Positions 9,282-19,044 of a DNA stretch of 64,000 nucleotides are shown here, piece by piece. Below the pieces are notes generated by a model. That model saw only the letters and a list, made by a program, of their open reading frames with translations, was not told where the DNA came from and searched no databases. The stretch is taken from the NCBI RefSeq assembly GCF_004216475.1, contig NZ_CP022303.1:2914001-2978000 (forward strand), in the 5' to 3' direction. Every line of letters starts with the position of its first letter. Positions within the stretch are counted from its first letter, which is position 1. Source of the DNA: Thalassococcus sp. S3. Its GTDB lineage: Bacteria; Pseudomonadota; Alphaproteobacteria; Rhodobacterales; Rhodobacteraceae. The translations under genes were made by a program, and so were the position numbers.

Positions 9282-9737
9282 ATGCTGGATGAGACAGATA
9301 CGCGCCTGCTGTCGGCCCTTCAAAAGAACGCACACCTGACCGCACAGGAGTTGGGAGATTTGCTGCACCTGTCGCCCAGCCAGGCCGGGCGGCGCAGACA
9401 GCGCCTTGAGGCGGACGGATATATCGAAGGATATACGGCCCGCCTGGATGCCTCGCGGCTGGGGCTGACGGTGCAGGGTTTCGTGCAGGTTCACCTGGGC
9501 ACGCATGGCCCGGATCAGGCCGACAGCTTTGCCCGGCTTATCCGAACACGCTCGGAAATCACCAGTGCGTGGACGATGACCGGGGAGGCAGATTATCTGC
9601 TGAGGGTCTATTGTGCCGATCTGCCGGCATTGAATACCTTGATTCATGAGGTCCTTTTGCCCCACCCTGCTGTCGCACGGGTGCAAAGCCAGATTGTTAT
9701 GGAGCAGTTGAAACGCGACGCGCCATTGCCGACGTGA
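9282..9737 (+). CDS. Lrp/AsnC-family transcriptional regulator
   Basis: A 151-residue regulator with an N-terminal winged helix-turn-helix (LDETDTRLLSALQKNAHLTAQELGDLLHLSPSQAGRR, residues 1-40) and a C-terminal RAM (AsnC ligand-binding) domain (GFVQVHLGTH to IVMEQLK). The ATG at 9282 fits the family's usual first residues and has GCGAGGAA upstream. Its divergent partner is hppD, so control of aromatic amino-acid breakdown in response to an amino acid is plausible; that link is inferred from position only. Confidence 0.88.
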   Translation: MLDETDTRLLSALQKNAHLTAQELGDLLHLSPSQAGRRRQRLEADGYIEGYTARLDASRLGLTVQGFVQVHLGTHGPDQADSFARLIRTRSEITSAWTMTGEADYLLRVYCADLPALNTLIHEVLLPHPAVARVQSQIVMEQLKRDAPLPT

Positions 9738-9761
9738 TCTACTGCCGAAGGACTTAATTTC

Positions 9762-11642
9762 ATGGATACCTTCCTGTTCCAGGCCTCCATCTATCTGGCG
9801 GCAGCGGTTATTGCTGTGCCGATCGCTGCGCGGCTGGGGCTGGGATCGGTTCTGGGATATCTCGCCGCCGGCATCATCATCGGCCCGGTTCTGGGGCTGG
9901 TGGGCTCCGAAACGCAGGATCTTCAGCACTTCGCCGAATTTGGCGTGGTCATGATGCTGTTCATCATCGGGTTGGAACTGGAGCCCCGCGCGCTTTGGAA
10001 CATGCGCCACCGTCTGATCGGGCTGGGCGGCATGCAGATCGTGATCAGCGCCGCCGCGATCATGGCCGGCGCGATGATGCTGGGTCTGAACTGGTCTGTG
10101 GCCCTGGCCATCGGCATGGCGCTCAGCTTGTCCTCGACCGCAATCGTCCTGCAAACCCTGTCCGAGAAGGGCCTGATGCAGACCGGTGGCGGGCGATCGT
10201 CCTTTTCCGTTCTTCTGACGCAGGATATCGCGGTCATCCCGTTTCTCGCCCTGCTTCCGCTTTTGGCGATGGGCAGCCTGCCCATGGAAATGTCACAGGA
10301 CGGCTCCATTCATCTGACCGCCGAGGATGCCCATGGTGGCCATCACAGCATGTCGCTGGTCGAAGGGCTGCCGGGCTGGGGCGTCACGCTGGTCACCGTC
10401 TCGGCCATCGCAATTGTCATTCTCGCCGGCATCTATCTGACCCGTCCCGTCTTTCGCTTCATCCATGCCGCACGGCTGCGCGAGATGTATACCGCGCTGG
10501 CCCTTTTGATCGTCGTGGGCATCTCTTTCCTGATGATGCTGGTGGGCCTTTCACCTGCGCTTGGAGCCTTTCTGGCCGGTGTCGTTCTTGCCAACAGCGA
10601 GTTCCGGCACGAATTGGAAAGCGATCTTGAACCCTTCAAGGGTCTTCTTCTGGGGCTCTTTTTCATCACCGTGGGCGCCGGCATCAATTTCGAAGTGCTC
10701 TTCCGCGACCCGTTCGGCCTTCTGGCGCTCGCACTCGGCATTATCGTTCTGAAAGGCCTGATCCTTTACGGCCTCAGCATCGCGTTCAAGCTGCACGGGC
10801 GGGACCAGTGGCTTTTCACGCTCTCTCTTGCCCAGGCGGGGGAGTTCGGGTTTGTGCTTGTCTCATTCTCTGTCCAGCAGAACGTCATCCCGGTTGGCAT
10901 CTCCGAAGTTCTGCTTTTGGTGATCGCGCTTTCGATGCTGATCACGCCGCTTCTGTTCATCATCTACGAAGTCATTTCGCGCCGGATAACGGTGGTCGCA
11001 CCCGATCACACGCCTGATGAGATCGACGAGCAGGGCCCGGTGATTATTGCCGGCATCGGACGGTTCGGGCAGATCGTGAACCGGCTGGTGCAGGCCAGCG
11101 GCTTCAAGACGGTCGTGCTCGACCGGGACATGGAAACGATCCAGTTGATGCGCCGCTTCGGGTTCAAGGGATTTCTGGGCGATCCGACACGGCCGGAATT
11201 GCTGCAGGCAGCCGGACTGGAACGGGCGCGGGTTCTTGTCGTTGCCATGGACGACCCAGACTCGGCGCTGCGCCTGGTCAGCTATGCACGGCGCGAACGT
11301 CCCGATCTGCACATCGTCGCCCGCGCGCGGGACCGCACGCAGGTCTACAAGCTCTTCAAGGCGGGCGCCGATGACATCGTGCGCGAGATGTTCGACAGCT
11401 CGTTGCGCGCGGGGCGCTATGTGCTGGAGAATATCGGGCTGAGCGAATACGAGGCCGCGGAGGCCGAACAGACATTCTATCACCACGACCGCTATACGAT
11501 CAGGCAACTGGCAGAGGTCTGGCGCGAAGATATTCCGGCCAGCAAGAACCAGGCCTATATCGACCGCGCCAAGGAATTGCAGAAAGAGCTGGAGACAGCG
11601 CTTCTCAGCCGCGCAAGCGAGATCGAAAAGAAGTCAGCCTAG
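9762..11642 (+). CDS. Kef/CPA2-type monovalent cation:proton antiporter with RCK domain
   Basis: A 626-residue inner-membrane protein. Residues 1-400 hold about a dozen hydrophobic helices of the Na+/H+ exchanger (CPA2) fold, with [15 protein letters not shown] and [11 protein letters not shown] as signature stretches. A short His-rich loop (HGGHHSM) lies near residue 190. A TrkA-N/RCK nucleotide-binding domain follows from about residue 420 ([13 protein letters not shown], GxGxxG). This is the layout of KefB/KefC/YbaL, which exchange K+ for H+. No glutathione-regulatory partner (KefF/KefG) is adjacent. GAAGGAC precedes the ATG. Its stop codon interlocks with that of convergent cobT. Confidence 0.9.
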   Translation: MDTFLFQASIYLAAAVIAVPIAARLGLGSVLGYLAAGIIIGPVLGLVGSETQDLQHFAEFGVVMMLFIIGLELEPRALWNMRHRLIGLGGMQIVISAAAIMAGAMMLGLNWSVALAIGMALSLSSTAIVLQTLSEKGLMQTGGGRSSFSVLLTQDIAVIPFLALLPLLAMGSLPMEMSQDGSIHLTAEDAHGGHHSMSLVEGLPGWGVTLVTVSAIAIVILAGIYLTRPVFRFIHAARLREMYTALALLIVVGISFLMMLVGLSPALGAFLAGVVLANSEFRHELESDLEPFKGLLLGLFFITVGAGINFEVLFRDPFGLLALALGIIVLKGLILYGLSIAFKLHGRDQWLFTLSLAQAGEFGFVLVSFSVQQNVIPVGISEVLLLVIALSMLITPLLFIIYEVISRRITVVAPDHTPDEIDEQGPVIIAGIGRFGQIVNRLVQASGFKTVVLDRDMETIQLMRRFGFKGFLGDPTRPELLQAAGLERARVLVVAMDDPDSALRLVSYARRERPDLHIVARARDRTQVYKLFKAGADDIVREMFDSSLRAGRYVLENIGLSEYEAAEAEQTFYHHDRYTIRQLAEVWREDIPASKNQAYIDRAKELQKELETALLSRASEIEKKSA

Positions 11643-12652
11643 CCGTCCGAGACACCCGCCTCCGCAAAGGTCGCCATCCCCGAATGACAGGCGATGGCCG
11701 CCTTGAGGACAGGGATCGCCAGCGCCGCGCCCGATCCTTCGCCCAAACGAAGGCCAAGGGACAGCAGCGGGGTCTTGCCCAGCGCTTCTAAAAGCGCGGG
11801 ATGCGCGCCCTCGGCGCTTTGATGTCCCGCAAGCGCGTGATCCAGCGCACCTTCCTGTGTCTTTTCGAGACAGAGCGCCGCGGCTGAACATATGAACCCG
11901 TCCAGAAGAACCGGAACGCGCAAGGTTCGCGCGCGCAGGATCGCGCCCACCATCGCGGCCAGTTCCCGGCCCCCCAGCCGGGCCAGCGCCTCTAGCCCAT
12001 CGGAAATCTGCGCAATATGCAGGGCAACCCCCTGCGCCACGACGTCCGTCTTCAGGGAGAGGCCCGTATCATCGACACCGGTCCCACGCCCTGTCCAGTC
12101 AGAGGCCGCGCCGCCCAGCAGCGCATGACAGATTGCGGCGGCCGAGGTCGTGTTACCGATCCCCATCTCCCCGACAACCAGGAGATCGGTATCGGGGCTC
12201 ACCGCATCCCATCCGGTGCGCAGCGCGGCGAGGCAATCAGCCTCTGACATGGCGGGGGCAGCGGTAAAATCCGCTGTGGGGCGGTCGAGATCCAGCGCAT
12301 GCACGTCCATGCGCGCGCCTGCGGCACGGGCAAGCTGGTTGATCGCCGCCCCGCCATGTTCAAAATTCAGCACCATCTGCGCCGTGACCTCTGCCGGGAA
12401 GGCCGACACACCCCGTGCGGTCACACCGTGATTGCCCGCAAAAACGATCACCTGTGGTGCGGCAATCTCGGGCCGGTCCGAGCCTCGCCAGCCCGCATAC
12501 CAGATCGCCAGATCCTCCAGCCGTCCCAGCGCCCCCGGGGGCTTGGTCAATTGGCCATTGCGCGCCTCGGCGCCACCACGGGCGGTTTCGTCAGGTTCCG
12601 GAAGATTGCGCAGAAGCGCGCGCACGGCGTCAAAACTGGACAGGTCGGTCAT
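11639..12652 (-). CDS. cobT: Nicotinate-nucleotide--dimethylbenzimidazole phosphoribosyltransferase
   Basis: Makes alpha-ribazole 5'-phosphate from dimethylbenzimidazole and nicotinate mononucleotide for the lower ligand of cobalamin. It has 337 residues, normal length. Visible signatures are [19 protein letters not shown] near residue 35, [36 protein letters not shown], and [14 protein letters not shown] near the C-terminus. It is divergent from cobS, the next enzyme of nucleotide-loop assembly. No cobalamin riboswitch is visible in the short intergenic space. Confidence 0.94.
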   Translation of the reverse strand: MTDLSSFDAVRALLRNLPEPDETARGGAEARNGQLTKPPGALGRLEDLAIWYAGWRGSDRPEIAAPQVIVFAGNHGVTARGVSAFPAEVTAQMVLNFEHGGAAINQLARAAGARMDVHALDLDRPTADFTAAPAMSEADCLAALRTGWDAVSPDTDLLVVGEMGIGNTTSAAAICHALLGGAASDWTGRGTGVDDTGLSLKTDVVAQGVALHIAQISDGLEALARLGGRELAAMVGAILRARTLRVPVLLDGFICSAAALCLEKTQEGALDHALAGHQSAEGAHPALLEALGKTPLLSLGLRLGEGSGAALAIPVLKAAIACHSGMATFAEAGVSDG

Positions 12653-12734
12653 GGCGCATCCTCATTGCATCCTTGGTCGGCTGGGTGTTTAACCCATGAA
12701 CCGACAGCCACAAGACCCGCAAAGGCCCTCTTTT

Positions 12735-13496
12735 ATGCCCGAAACCGACAAAGGTCTCCTGCGCCTTTGGGATGTTCCCGTCGCCTTTGCCCTGTTAAGC
12801 CGACTGCCGGTGCCGCACCCGCCCGATGCAGCATTTGCGCGTCAGGCCCGGGGCGCCTGGGCCTTTCCGCTGGTGGGCATCGTCATCGGAGGTCTCAGCC
12901 TGACCGTGGCCAGCCTTGCCATGATGCTGGGCCTTCCGGCCCTGATCGCCGCCGGTTTGGCGCTCGGGACACAGATGGCCCTGACCGGCGCAATGCATGA
13001 AGATGGATTGGCCGACACCGTCGACGGGCTTTGGGGTGGCTGGACGGTCGAACGGCGGCTGGAGATCATGAAGGACAGCCATATCGGCACCTATGGCGTG
13101 CTTGCCCTGATCCTGTCCTTCGGGCTGCGCTGGGTGACGCTCGCCACCGTTCTGATCACGCTGCCCGCGGGCCTCGTTGTTGCAAGCACGCTGTCGCGGG
13201 CTGGGCTGCCTGCGCTGATGACCGCCCTGCCCCAGGCACGCGCATCGGGTCTGTCGCACCGTGTCGGCGTGCCGGGATGGCCTGCCTCGGCCATCGCTCT
13301 TGGCCTGGCTTTGTTTTTTGGCTTCTTCACGGCTGGCCTTCTGATCCTGCCAGCGCTGATCCTGACCGGGGCGGCCATGGCGGGCGTGGGGCTTGTCGCC
13401 AAGGTCCGTATTGGCGGGCAGACCGGGGATATTCTAGGCGCCGCTCAACAGGTGGGTGAAATTGCCTGCCTGCTGACCCTTCTCGTGCTGGCATAA
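12735..13496 (+). CDS. cobS: Adenosylcobinamide-GDP ribazoletransferase (cobalamin synthase)
   Basis: Integral membrane enzyme joining adenosylcobinamide-GDP to alpha-ribazole, the last step of cobalamin assembly. It has 253 residues with about six hydrophobic segments. Family motifs seen are FALLSRLPVP, GALTGAMHEDGLADTVDGLWGG-type text with the Asp-rich HEDGLADTVDG, and MKDSHIGTYG. An in-frame ATG at 12696 would add 13 unconserved residues; I prefer 12735, which has AAAGG at suitable spacing. It works with the divergent cobT product. Confidence 0.92.
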   Translation: MPETDKGLLRLWDVPVAFALLSRLPVPHPPDAAFARQARGAWAFPLVGIVIGGLSLTVASLAMMLGLPALIAAGLALGTQMALTGAMHEDGLADTVDGLWGGWTVERRLEIMKDSHIGTYGVLALILSFGLRWVTLATVLITLPAGLVVASTLSRAGLPALMTALPQARASGLSHRVGVPGWPASAIALGLALFFGFFTAGLLILPALILTGAAMAGVGLVAKVRIGGQTGDILGAAQQVGEIACLLTLLVLA

Positions 13497-13497
13497 A

Positions 13498-13527
13498 AAA
13501 GCCGCGCCCTGCGGCGCGGCTTTCTTG
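13498..13527. terminator. Bidirectional terminator between cobS and carD
   Basis: AAAGCCGCGCC and GGCGCGGCTTT form an 11-bp stem with a CTG loop between convergent genes. A-rich flanks on one side and TTTCTTGTT on the other make it usable from both strands. Confidence 0.85.
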
Positions 13528-13543
13528 TTCAAGTCGACAGCGG

Positions 13544-14053
13544 TCAGGCGGCGCGCGACATCAGCACGTCATCCACCTGCTTGGCGGCCGAAATCTCGTC
13601 TCCACCGCTCACCGCCGCGACCTCGCGGGTCAGACGCTCAAGTGCGGCTTCGTAAAGCTGACGTTCCGAATAGCTCTGCTCGCGCTGATCGTCGGTGCGG
13701 TGCAGGTCGCGCACGACCTCCGCGATCGAGATCAGGTCGCCGGAATTGATCTTCTGCTCGTATTCCTGCGCGCGGCGCGACCACATGGCCCGCTTGACCT
13801 TGGCCTTGCCTTTCAAGGTCGTCATCGCTTTCGAGATCACATCGGGCGAGCTCAGCGAACGCATCCCGATCTCCGTTGCCTTGGCGGTCGGCACCCGCAG
13901 GGTCATCTTGTCCTTTTCAAAAGAAATCACGAACAGTTCCAGCTTGATGCCGGCCACTTCCTGCTCCTCGATCGACACGATCTGACCCACGCCATGCGCC
14001 GGATAGACCACGTATTCGTTCGGGCGAAATTCGAGTTTCTTGGACTTGGTCAT
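13544..14053 (-). CDS. carD: CarD/CdnL-family RNA polymerase-binding transcription factor
   Basis: A 169-residue CarD-type factor. Residues 8-65 form the Tudor-like RNA polymerase-interacting domain (RPNEYVVYPAHGVGQIVSIEEQEVAG...FVISFEKDKMTLRVP), and the rest is the helical DNA-contacting domain with the tryptophan in KRAMWSRRAQEYEQKINSGDL. In alphaproteobacteria CarD/CdnL stabilises open promoter complexes at many housekeeping promoters. It faces cobS across a strong terminator. The 291-base region upstream shows no further gene. Confidence 0.92.
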   Translation of the reverse strand: MTKSKKLEFRPNEYVVYPAHGVGQIVSIEEQEVAGIKLELFVISFEKDKMTLRVPTAKATEIGMRSLSSPDVISKAMTTLKGKAKVKRAMWSRRAQEYEQKINSGDLISIAEVVRDLHRTDDQREQSYSERQLYEAALERLTREVAAVSGGDEISAAKQVDDVLMSRAA

Positions 14054-14344
14054 TCACGTCTTCCTTCGTTGCGGACGCGTCAGGCGACAAAAAGACAGAT
14101 GCGGGCGACTATTTCATCTCCCGATCATCTGCTTATCTTCTGCGCTGTTCTGTCCCCATCAGCGGCAGCCAAAGGGGGGACAGGTCCTTCGTTGACACCA
14201 TTTATTGAAGAAGCATATCACAAAATTGCCGCATTCGGAAGCGGACGTAACGGAAACGTTTGAAAAGATCAGAGATTTTAAGATGTTAACCGGTGATTAA
14301 CATCTTCATCTGAGCTGTCGTGCCAGGCTGACGCGACGAATCGG
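14054..14344. other. Intergenic region upstream of carD, downstream of fdxA
   Basis: This stretch must contain the carD promoter on the minus strand. I see no coding frame with family likeness, no clear terminator and no repeat. Confidence 0.5.
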
Positions 14345-14683
14345 TCAGCCACCCTCGCCCGCGCCTTCGGAGAAGTATTTCTCCAGCTTCCCGGTCTCGC
14401 CATCGCGTTCATCGGCCTCGGGCAGCGGGTCTTTCTTGGTGATGATGACGGGCCACATCTCGGAGTACTTCCGATTGAACTCCACCCACTTGTCCATGTC
14501 AGGCTCAGTGTCCGGGCGGATTGCATCGGCAGGACATTCGGGTTCGCAAACACCGCAATCGATGCATTCATCGGGGTGGATCACCAACATGTTCTCGCCC
14601 TCATAGAAGCAGTCCACCGGACAGACCTCCACGCAGTCCGTGTATTTACACGCGATGCAATTGTCGGTGACGATATATGTCAT
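14345..14683 (-). CDS. fdxA: Seven-iron ferredoxin FdxA
   Basis: A 112-residue ferredoxin of the Azotobacter FdI type carrying one [3Fe-4S] and one [4Fe-4S] cluster. Cysteines fall at 9, 12, 17, 21, 25, 40, 43, 46 and 50. C9/C17/C50 match the 3Fe site and C21/C40/C43/C46 the 4Fe site of the family. The start at 14683 (MTYIVTDNC) is the conserved family N-terminus; an upstream in-frame extension is not conserved. It is followed on the same strand by carD and preceded by the S4-protein gene, a layout common in this family of bacteria. Confidence 0.94.
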   Translation of the reverse strand: MTYIVTDNCIACKYTDCVEVCPVDCFYEGENMLVIHPDECIDCGVCEPECPADAIRPDTEPDMDKWVEFNRKYSEMWPVIITKKDPLPEADERDGETGKLEKYFSEGAGEGG

Positions 14684-14736
14684 TGGCGCTTTTCCAAATC
14701 CCCTAGAGCCACGTCTGACTAAAGGACGATTTAGAC

Positions 14737-15123
14737 TCATTCAAGAGACCTGCGTCGAGAAAGATCATATGCGCGCCGGTCCCGTTTCGTCGGGCGTCCC
14801 GTTCCGTCAAAGCCCGGCGCTTTGGACGTCTGTTCCGCAGGCCGCTCCGGATCCGGACCAATCTCCGTATAGAGCGTCTGTGCCTCGGGGGCTGGACCGC
14901 GCCGCACGCCCAGCGCCTCGATACGGACAACGCGCACCTGACGCGCCTGCGCGAAGGTCAGAACATCCCCGACACACACCGATCGGGCGGGCTTGTCGGT
15001 CTTGTCACCGTTGACCCTGACATGTCCTCCGGCCACCTGCCTGGCGGCCAGAGAACGGGTTTTGAAAAAGCGGGCATGCCAGAGCCACTTGTCGAGCCGC
15101 AGCTTGACCGGCGCCTCCGTCAT
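14737..15123 (-). CDS. S4-domain RNA-binding protein (Hsp15-like)
   Basis: A 128-residue protein with an S4 RNA-binding domain in residues 5-65 ([32 protein letters not shown] as the core), like Hsp15/HslR, which in E. coli binds free 50S subunits carrying nascent chains. The C-terminus is a short basic tail ([15 protein letters not shown]), also usual in Hsp15. It begins 4 bases after the end of the helicase gene on the same strand, so the two are likely co-transcribed. Confidence 0.87.
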   Translation of the reverse strand: MTEAPVKLRLDKWLWHARFFKTRSLAARQVAGGHVRVNGDKTDKPARSVCVGDVLTFAQARQVRVVRIEALGVRRGPAPEAQTLYTEIGPDPERPAEQTSKAPGFDGTGRPTKRDRRAYDLSRRRSLE

Positions 15124-15127
15124 CGGA

Positions 15128-18076
15128 TCAGGTCTTGTCCTTCAACCCCATCAGCGCGGCGGCAAAGGGGTTGTCGGGATCGATTTTCTTGTCCTGCTTG
15201 GGGGGCCGGGCGGCATATGTCTTCGCCCCGCCCTGCTGCGCACCGCGCCCGCCGGGTTTCTTTCCACGCGGAGGCTTGCCGCCGCTGCTGCGGTCCCGCC
15301 GACCGCCACCTTCGGCCTTGTCCTGCGGCTTGCCGCGCCCGCGTTGCCCCTTGGGCCGGTTCTGCTGCTGACGATTGCGCCCCCAGGTAAAGGTGAAAAA
15401 GACCTCAATCTCCGGCTCGGCGAGCTTCGCGTCCGGTGCAGTACCTGTCGGCACCTCTTCCGCCGGCGCCTCGGCGATCTCGGCAGGCACCTCCTGTGCG
15501 TCCGCGGGCTCTGTTGCAAGCTGCGCCTCGCCGGTGTCGGGCAGCGCTTCGGCGGCGGGTGGCACATCCGCGGGGGGCGGCGTCTCGGCGGGCTCCACGG
15601 CCAATCCTTCGGGCGCAGTTTCGGCCTGGTCCATCACCGGTTTATCGGCTGCGCTTTCGGCGGCATTCGGGGCCTCGGGGATCACGGCATCGACCGGCTT
15701 GACCTTTGGCCGCTCTCCCCGTTCGGCCCGATAGCCCAGACCGCCCATCAGATCGGCGAATTGCTCCAGCGTCATGCCGGTGATCGACAGCATGTCCGGT
15801 TTGGCCTCGAACCCGCCCCGGCTGTCCTCGGCCCGCAGCATGTCGGCCAGCCGCTCCAGCATGTCGATGCGGATCGCCCTCTCTCCCGCCGCGCGGTAGC
15901 CGGCCATCGTATCCGCACCGTCCGGCGCGCCCGGCTCGATCGGGATCGTGACCAGACCCGGCGGCGGCGCCTCCGGGAACTCTGCAAGTCCCCGGTCCAG
16001 CGACCAAAGAACCAGCCTCAGCCTTGTGGGCGCGGGTTTCAGCAGCGCCGGCATAAAGATCGTGAACTGCCCGAACCGGATGCCATGCTTGCGCAGCGCG
16101 CCCCGCGCCTCCTGATCCAGCTCCTTGACCTCCTGGGCGACCGTGGCCCGGGTCAAAACGCCCAGGTTTTCGACCATGCGAAAGGCAAAGCCCCGTGCAA
16201 GCCCCGTCAGCGTCTCGTCCTTCTGCATGCCCAGCAAAGGCTCGAAAAGCGCGGCCACCTTGCGGTCGATGAAATGCTGAAGCCTCCGCTGCACCTTTTG
16301 CGCGACATCCGCGCCAGCGGCCTCGTCCACAAAGACCTCGACCTGCGGTTTGAGCGGTTCGGGGCCTTTGGTGAGCTTGCCCACCGCGTGTTCGCCCCAC
16401 ATCAGCCCACCTTGTTCGGTAAAGTCGATCTCTGTATCCGGTGCGTTGTAAAAGCGGTCCGCGCGCAAATGAAATTGCGGCGCCAGCGCCTGGAGCGACG
16501 CGGCTTTCAGCGCCTTCTCGTCCGCGCCAGCGCTTCCCTTGTCCTGGATAAACCGGAACCCCTCAAGCCGTCCGACGAATTCTCCTTCGACGGTGACCTC
16601 ACCCTTGTCGTTCACTTCGGCCAACAGGGCCTCCTTCTGTTTGAGCCGGCGCAAAAGCACGGATGTGCGCCGGTCCACAAATCTTTGGGTCAGACGTTCG
16701 TGCAGCGCATCCGACACCCTGTCTTCTACAGCGCGGGTTTCGCCGCGCCAATGGCTTTCATCCTGCACCCAGCCTTTGCGCTGCGCGACATACGTCCATG
16801 TGCGGATATACGCCAGCCTTTTACTCAGCGCGTCGATATCTCCGTCGGTCCGGTCGATGCGCTTGATCTGCCGGGCGAACCAGTCATTCGGCACCGCACC
16901 ACTCTCGTGCAGATAGCCAAAGATCGCCTCCAGCAGGCTGGCATGCTCGGCATGACTGATCCCCCGGAAGTCCGGGATGCGGCAGACATCCCACAGCAGC
17001 CTGACCGATGGCCCGTCCGAGGCGCGCGCCGCGACCTCCGCCACCTGCGCCAGCGATTTCAGCGCCATCAGGTCATCCGCCTCACGCGCCTTGACCAGAT
17101 TGTCGAGCTTGGGGCTCTCCTCCAGAGACCGGATCAGCGCGTCGACCGACCCGAAGGTCAGCGCGGCATTGCGCCAGTTGAGCTTTTTGAGCGGCGTGAA
17201 CCGATGATCCATGATCGCCTGCGCCACACCGTCTTCGAGCGGAGGCGCCTCGCCCGTCACCCCGAACGTGCCGTCCGACATGCCGCGCCCCGCACGACCT
17301 GCGATCTGGGCAAGCTCATTGGGCGCCAGAGGCCGCATGCGGCGCCCGTCGAACTTGGTCAGCGCCGAAAAGGCCACATGGTCGATATCGAGGTTCAGAC
17401 CCATCCCGATGGCATCCGTGGCCACCAGGTAATCCACCTCTCCGTTCTGGTAGAGCGCGACTTGAGCGTTGCGCGTGCGCGGGCTGAGCGCGCCCATCAC
17501 GACTGCGGCCCCGCCCTTCTGGCGGCGGATCAGTTCGGCAATGGCATAGACGTTATCGACCGAAAAACCGACGATAGCGCTGCGCGGCGGCATGCGGCTG
17601 ACCTTCTTGGCACCCGCATAGACAAGTTGCGACATCCGCTCGCGCCGGACGAATTGCGCCTCCGGCACCAGTGCGCTGATCGGCCCGCGCATCGTGTCCG
17701 AGCCCAAAAACAGCGTCTCGTGCAGGCCGCGCGCGCGCAAAAGACGGTCGGTAAAGACATGGCCCCTCTCCGGGTCCGCGCAAAGCTGGATCTCGTCGAC
17801 AGCCAGAAAATCGCAGCCCATCCCCTCGGGCATCGCCTCGACCGTGCAGACCCAGTATTGCGTTCGGGGCGGCACGATCCGCTCCTCTCCCGTCACCAGC
17901 GCCACGACCGACGGGCCGCGCACGGCCACAATCCGGTCATAGACCTCGCGCGCGAGCAGCCGCAGCGGCAGGCCGATCACCCCCGTACGGTGACCGAGCA
18001 TCCGTTCGATCGCATATGTGGTTTTGCCTGTATTGGTCGGGCCGAGAACGGCCGCGATCCGGGATGACGATGCCAC
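15128..18076 (-). CDS. SUV3-like ATP-dependent RNA/DNA helicase
   Basis: A 982-residue superfamily 2 helicase. It has Walker A GPTNTGKTT (residues 12-20), the DEIQ box (94-97), motif V ATDAIGMGLNLDIDHVAF and motif VI QIAGRAGRG, followed by SUV3-type C-terminal helices. Residues beyond about 750 are Ala/Glu/Pro-rich, and the last 70 are very basic and Gly/Arg/Lys-rich, probably an RNA-binding tail. The family includes mitochondrial SUV3, partner of RNA-decay enzymes; the bacterial role is not well fixed. The start is GTG. The opposite strand holds a long open frame that I treat as a shadow. Confidence 0.9.
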   Translation of the reverse strand: MASSSRIAAVLGPTNTGKTTYAIERMLGHRTGVIGLPLRLLAREVYDRIVAVRGPSVVALVTGEERIVPPRTQYWVCTVEAMPEGMGCDFLAVDEIQLCADPERGHVFTDRLLRARGLHETLFLGSDTMRGPISALVPEAQFVRRERMSQLVYAGAKKVSRMPPRSAIVGFSVDNVYAIAELIRRQKGGAAVVMGALSPRTRNAQVALYQNGEVDYLVATDAIGMGLNLDIDHVAFSALTKFDGRRMRPLAPNELAQIAGRAGRGMSDGTFGVTGEAPPLEDGVAQAIMDHRFTPLKKLNWRNAALTFGSVDALIRSLEESPKLDNLVKAREADDLMALKSLAQVAEVAARASDGPSVRLLWDVCRIPDFRGISHAEHASLLEAIFGYLHESGAVPNDWFARQIKRIDRTDGDIDALSKRLAYIRTWTYVAQRKGWVQDESHWRGETRAVEDRVSDALHERLTQRFVDRRTSVLLRRLKQKEALLAEVNDKGEVTVEGEFVGRLEGFRFIQDKGSAGADEKALKAASLQALAPQFHLRADRFYNAPDTEIDFTEQGGLMWGEHAVGKLTKGPEPLKPQVEVFVDEAAGADVAQKVQRRLQHFIDRKVAALFEPLLGMQKDETLTGLARGFAFRMVENLGVLTRATVAQEVKELDQEARGALRKHGIRFGQFTIFMPALLKPAPTRLRLVLWSLDRGLAEFPEAPPPGLVTIPIEPGAPDGADTMAGYRAAGERAIRIDMLERLADMLRAEDSRGGFEAKPDMLSITGMTLEQFADLMGGLGYRAERGERPKVKPVDAVIPEAPNAAESAADKPVMDQAETAPEGLAVEPAETPPPADVPPAAEALPDTGEAQLATEPADAQEVPAEIAEAPAEEVPTGTAPDAKLAEPEIEVFFTFTWGRNRQQQNRPKGQRGRGKPQDKAEGGGRRDRSSGGKPPRGKKPGGRGAQQGGAKTYAARPPKQDKKIDPDNPFAAALMGLKDKT

Positions 18077-18100
18077 CTGGGGCCCCTTGCTTGCTGCGCC

Positions 18101-18691
18101 CTAGAGCGCCTGACCGTCCACCTTGGTTTTCACCCGCTCCACCGCCTGCAATACGTCCTCGTGATGCGGATGTATAGTCAGCGCGCGCTGATAGGCGTCA
18201 AAGGCGCGGTCGTAATCCTCGAAGGTTTCGAGGATCGTGCCAAGGCCGAAAATGGCATTGTAATTGTTGGGGTTCAGAAAAAGCGCCCGCTCAAGATCAC
18301 TCACCGCCGGGCCGTACATTTCCTTTTCGAAGTAAACCGATGCCCTGGCATGCCAGCCTTCGGCAAAGTCGGGCGCGTGATCGGTCAGCGCCGTCAGATG
18401 TTCAAGCGCCGCATCCGCATCGCCCACCTCGATGGCATCGCGTCCGCGCCGCAGGAGCAGATCCATGGCCGACGATCCGCTCTTGCGCCAAAGCGCCTGA
18501 AGCTGGCGGTCCAGATGCGCCGCTTCGGCCTTGTCGGCGCCCGCCAATCGCTCCAGAAGCTCCGCCTCATCGGTCAGATCGGCGGCAGGTCTTTGCTCTT
18601 GCGCGTGTAAAGGTAAGGAAAACGTGACTAACAGCAGAAATGCCGCCACGATAAGTTTGAGAAAGGGTCGCTGAAGGCTCATAACAGCCAT
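18101..18691 (-). CDS. Exported tetratricopeptide-repeat protein
   Basis: A 196-residue protein with a signal peptide (LIVAAFLLLVTFSLPLHA, cleaved near residue 30) and three TPR-like units in residues 90-190 (DADAALEHLTALTDHAPDFAEGW, then AVSDLERALFLNPNNYNAIFGLG, then AFDAYQRALTIHPHHEDVL). A second ATG at 18682 (MSLQRPF) is an equally good start. It probably acts as a periplasmic protein-protein adaptor; partner unknown. It lies 24 bases upstream of the helicase gene on the same strand. Confidence 0.82.
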   Translation of the reverse strand: MAVMSLQRPFLKLIVAAFLLLVTFSLPLHAQEQRPAADLTDEAELLERLAGADKAEAAHLDRQLQALWRKSGSSAMDLLLRRGRDAIEVGDADAALEHLTALTDHAPDFAEGWHARASVYFEKEMYGPAVSDLERALFLNPNNYNAIFGLGTILETFEDYDRAFDAYQRALTIHPHHEDVLQAVERVKTKVDGQAL

Positions 18692-18753
18692 GAGTGTAAC
18701 GCAGCGCGCACGGAAAACCAGAGGGTGCGCGTCAACTAACCGAGAGGGTATTC

Positions 18754-19044
18754 ATGAGCGACATTCTGAGCCAGGCCGTGACCGAGCTGAACTCCAAACT
18801 GGAGACGGCCGGTTTCGACAGCACCGCCAAGTTCGACATCGAAGGCGAAGGCAGCATTGTCATGGATGGCGAAGGCGCCCGCGTGTCTGACGATCCCGCC
18901 GACGTGACGATGAGCGCGGATGCCGACACCTTCCGGTCGATCCTCGACGGAGATCTGAACCCCACGGCGGCCTTCATGAGCGGCAAGCTCAGCGTGGACG
19001 GCGACATGGGCGTGGCCATGAAACTGGCATCGGTGCTGGCGTAA
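18754..19044 (+). CDS. SCP2 sterol-binding-domain protein
   Basis: A 96-residue protein made entirely of an SCP2 lipid-binding fold (SILSQ...AKFDIEGEGSIVMDGEGARVSDDPADVTMSADADTF...NPTAAFMSGKLSVDGDM). The closing FMSGKLSVDGDMGVAMKL is typical. Such single-domain bacterial members bind hydrophobic ligands such as acyl-CoA or lipids. GAGAGGG precedes the ATG. Its stop overlaps the start of the following hydrolase by one base, so the two are translationally coupled and may share a lipid-related role. Confidence 0.88.
   Translation: MSDILSQAVTELNSKLETAGFDSTAKFDIEGEGSIVMDGEGARVSDDPADVTMSADADTFRSILDGDLNPTAAFMSGKLSVDGDMGVAMKLASVLA

Noticed and set aside
14993..18067. Open frame of about 1,024 codons on the plus strand, antisense to the SUV3-like helicase
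   Set aside because: Its composition (Arg/Leu/His-rich, no recognisable motif) is what third-position GC bias produces opposite a real GC-rich gene. The minus strand has full helicase motifs.
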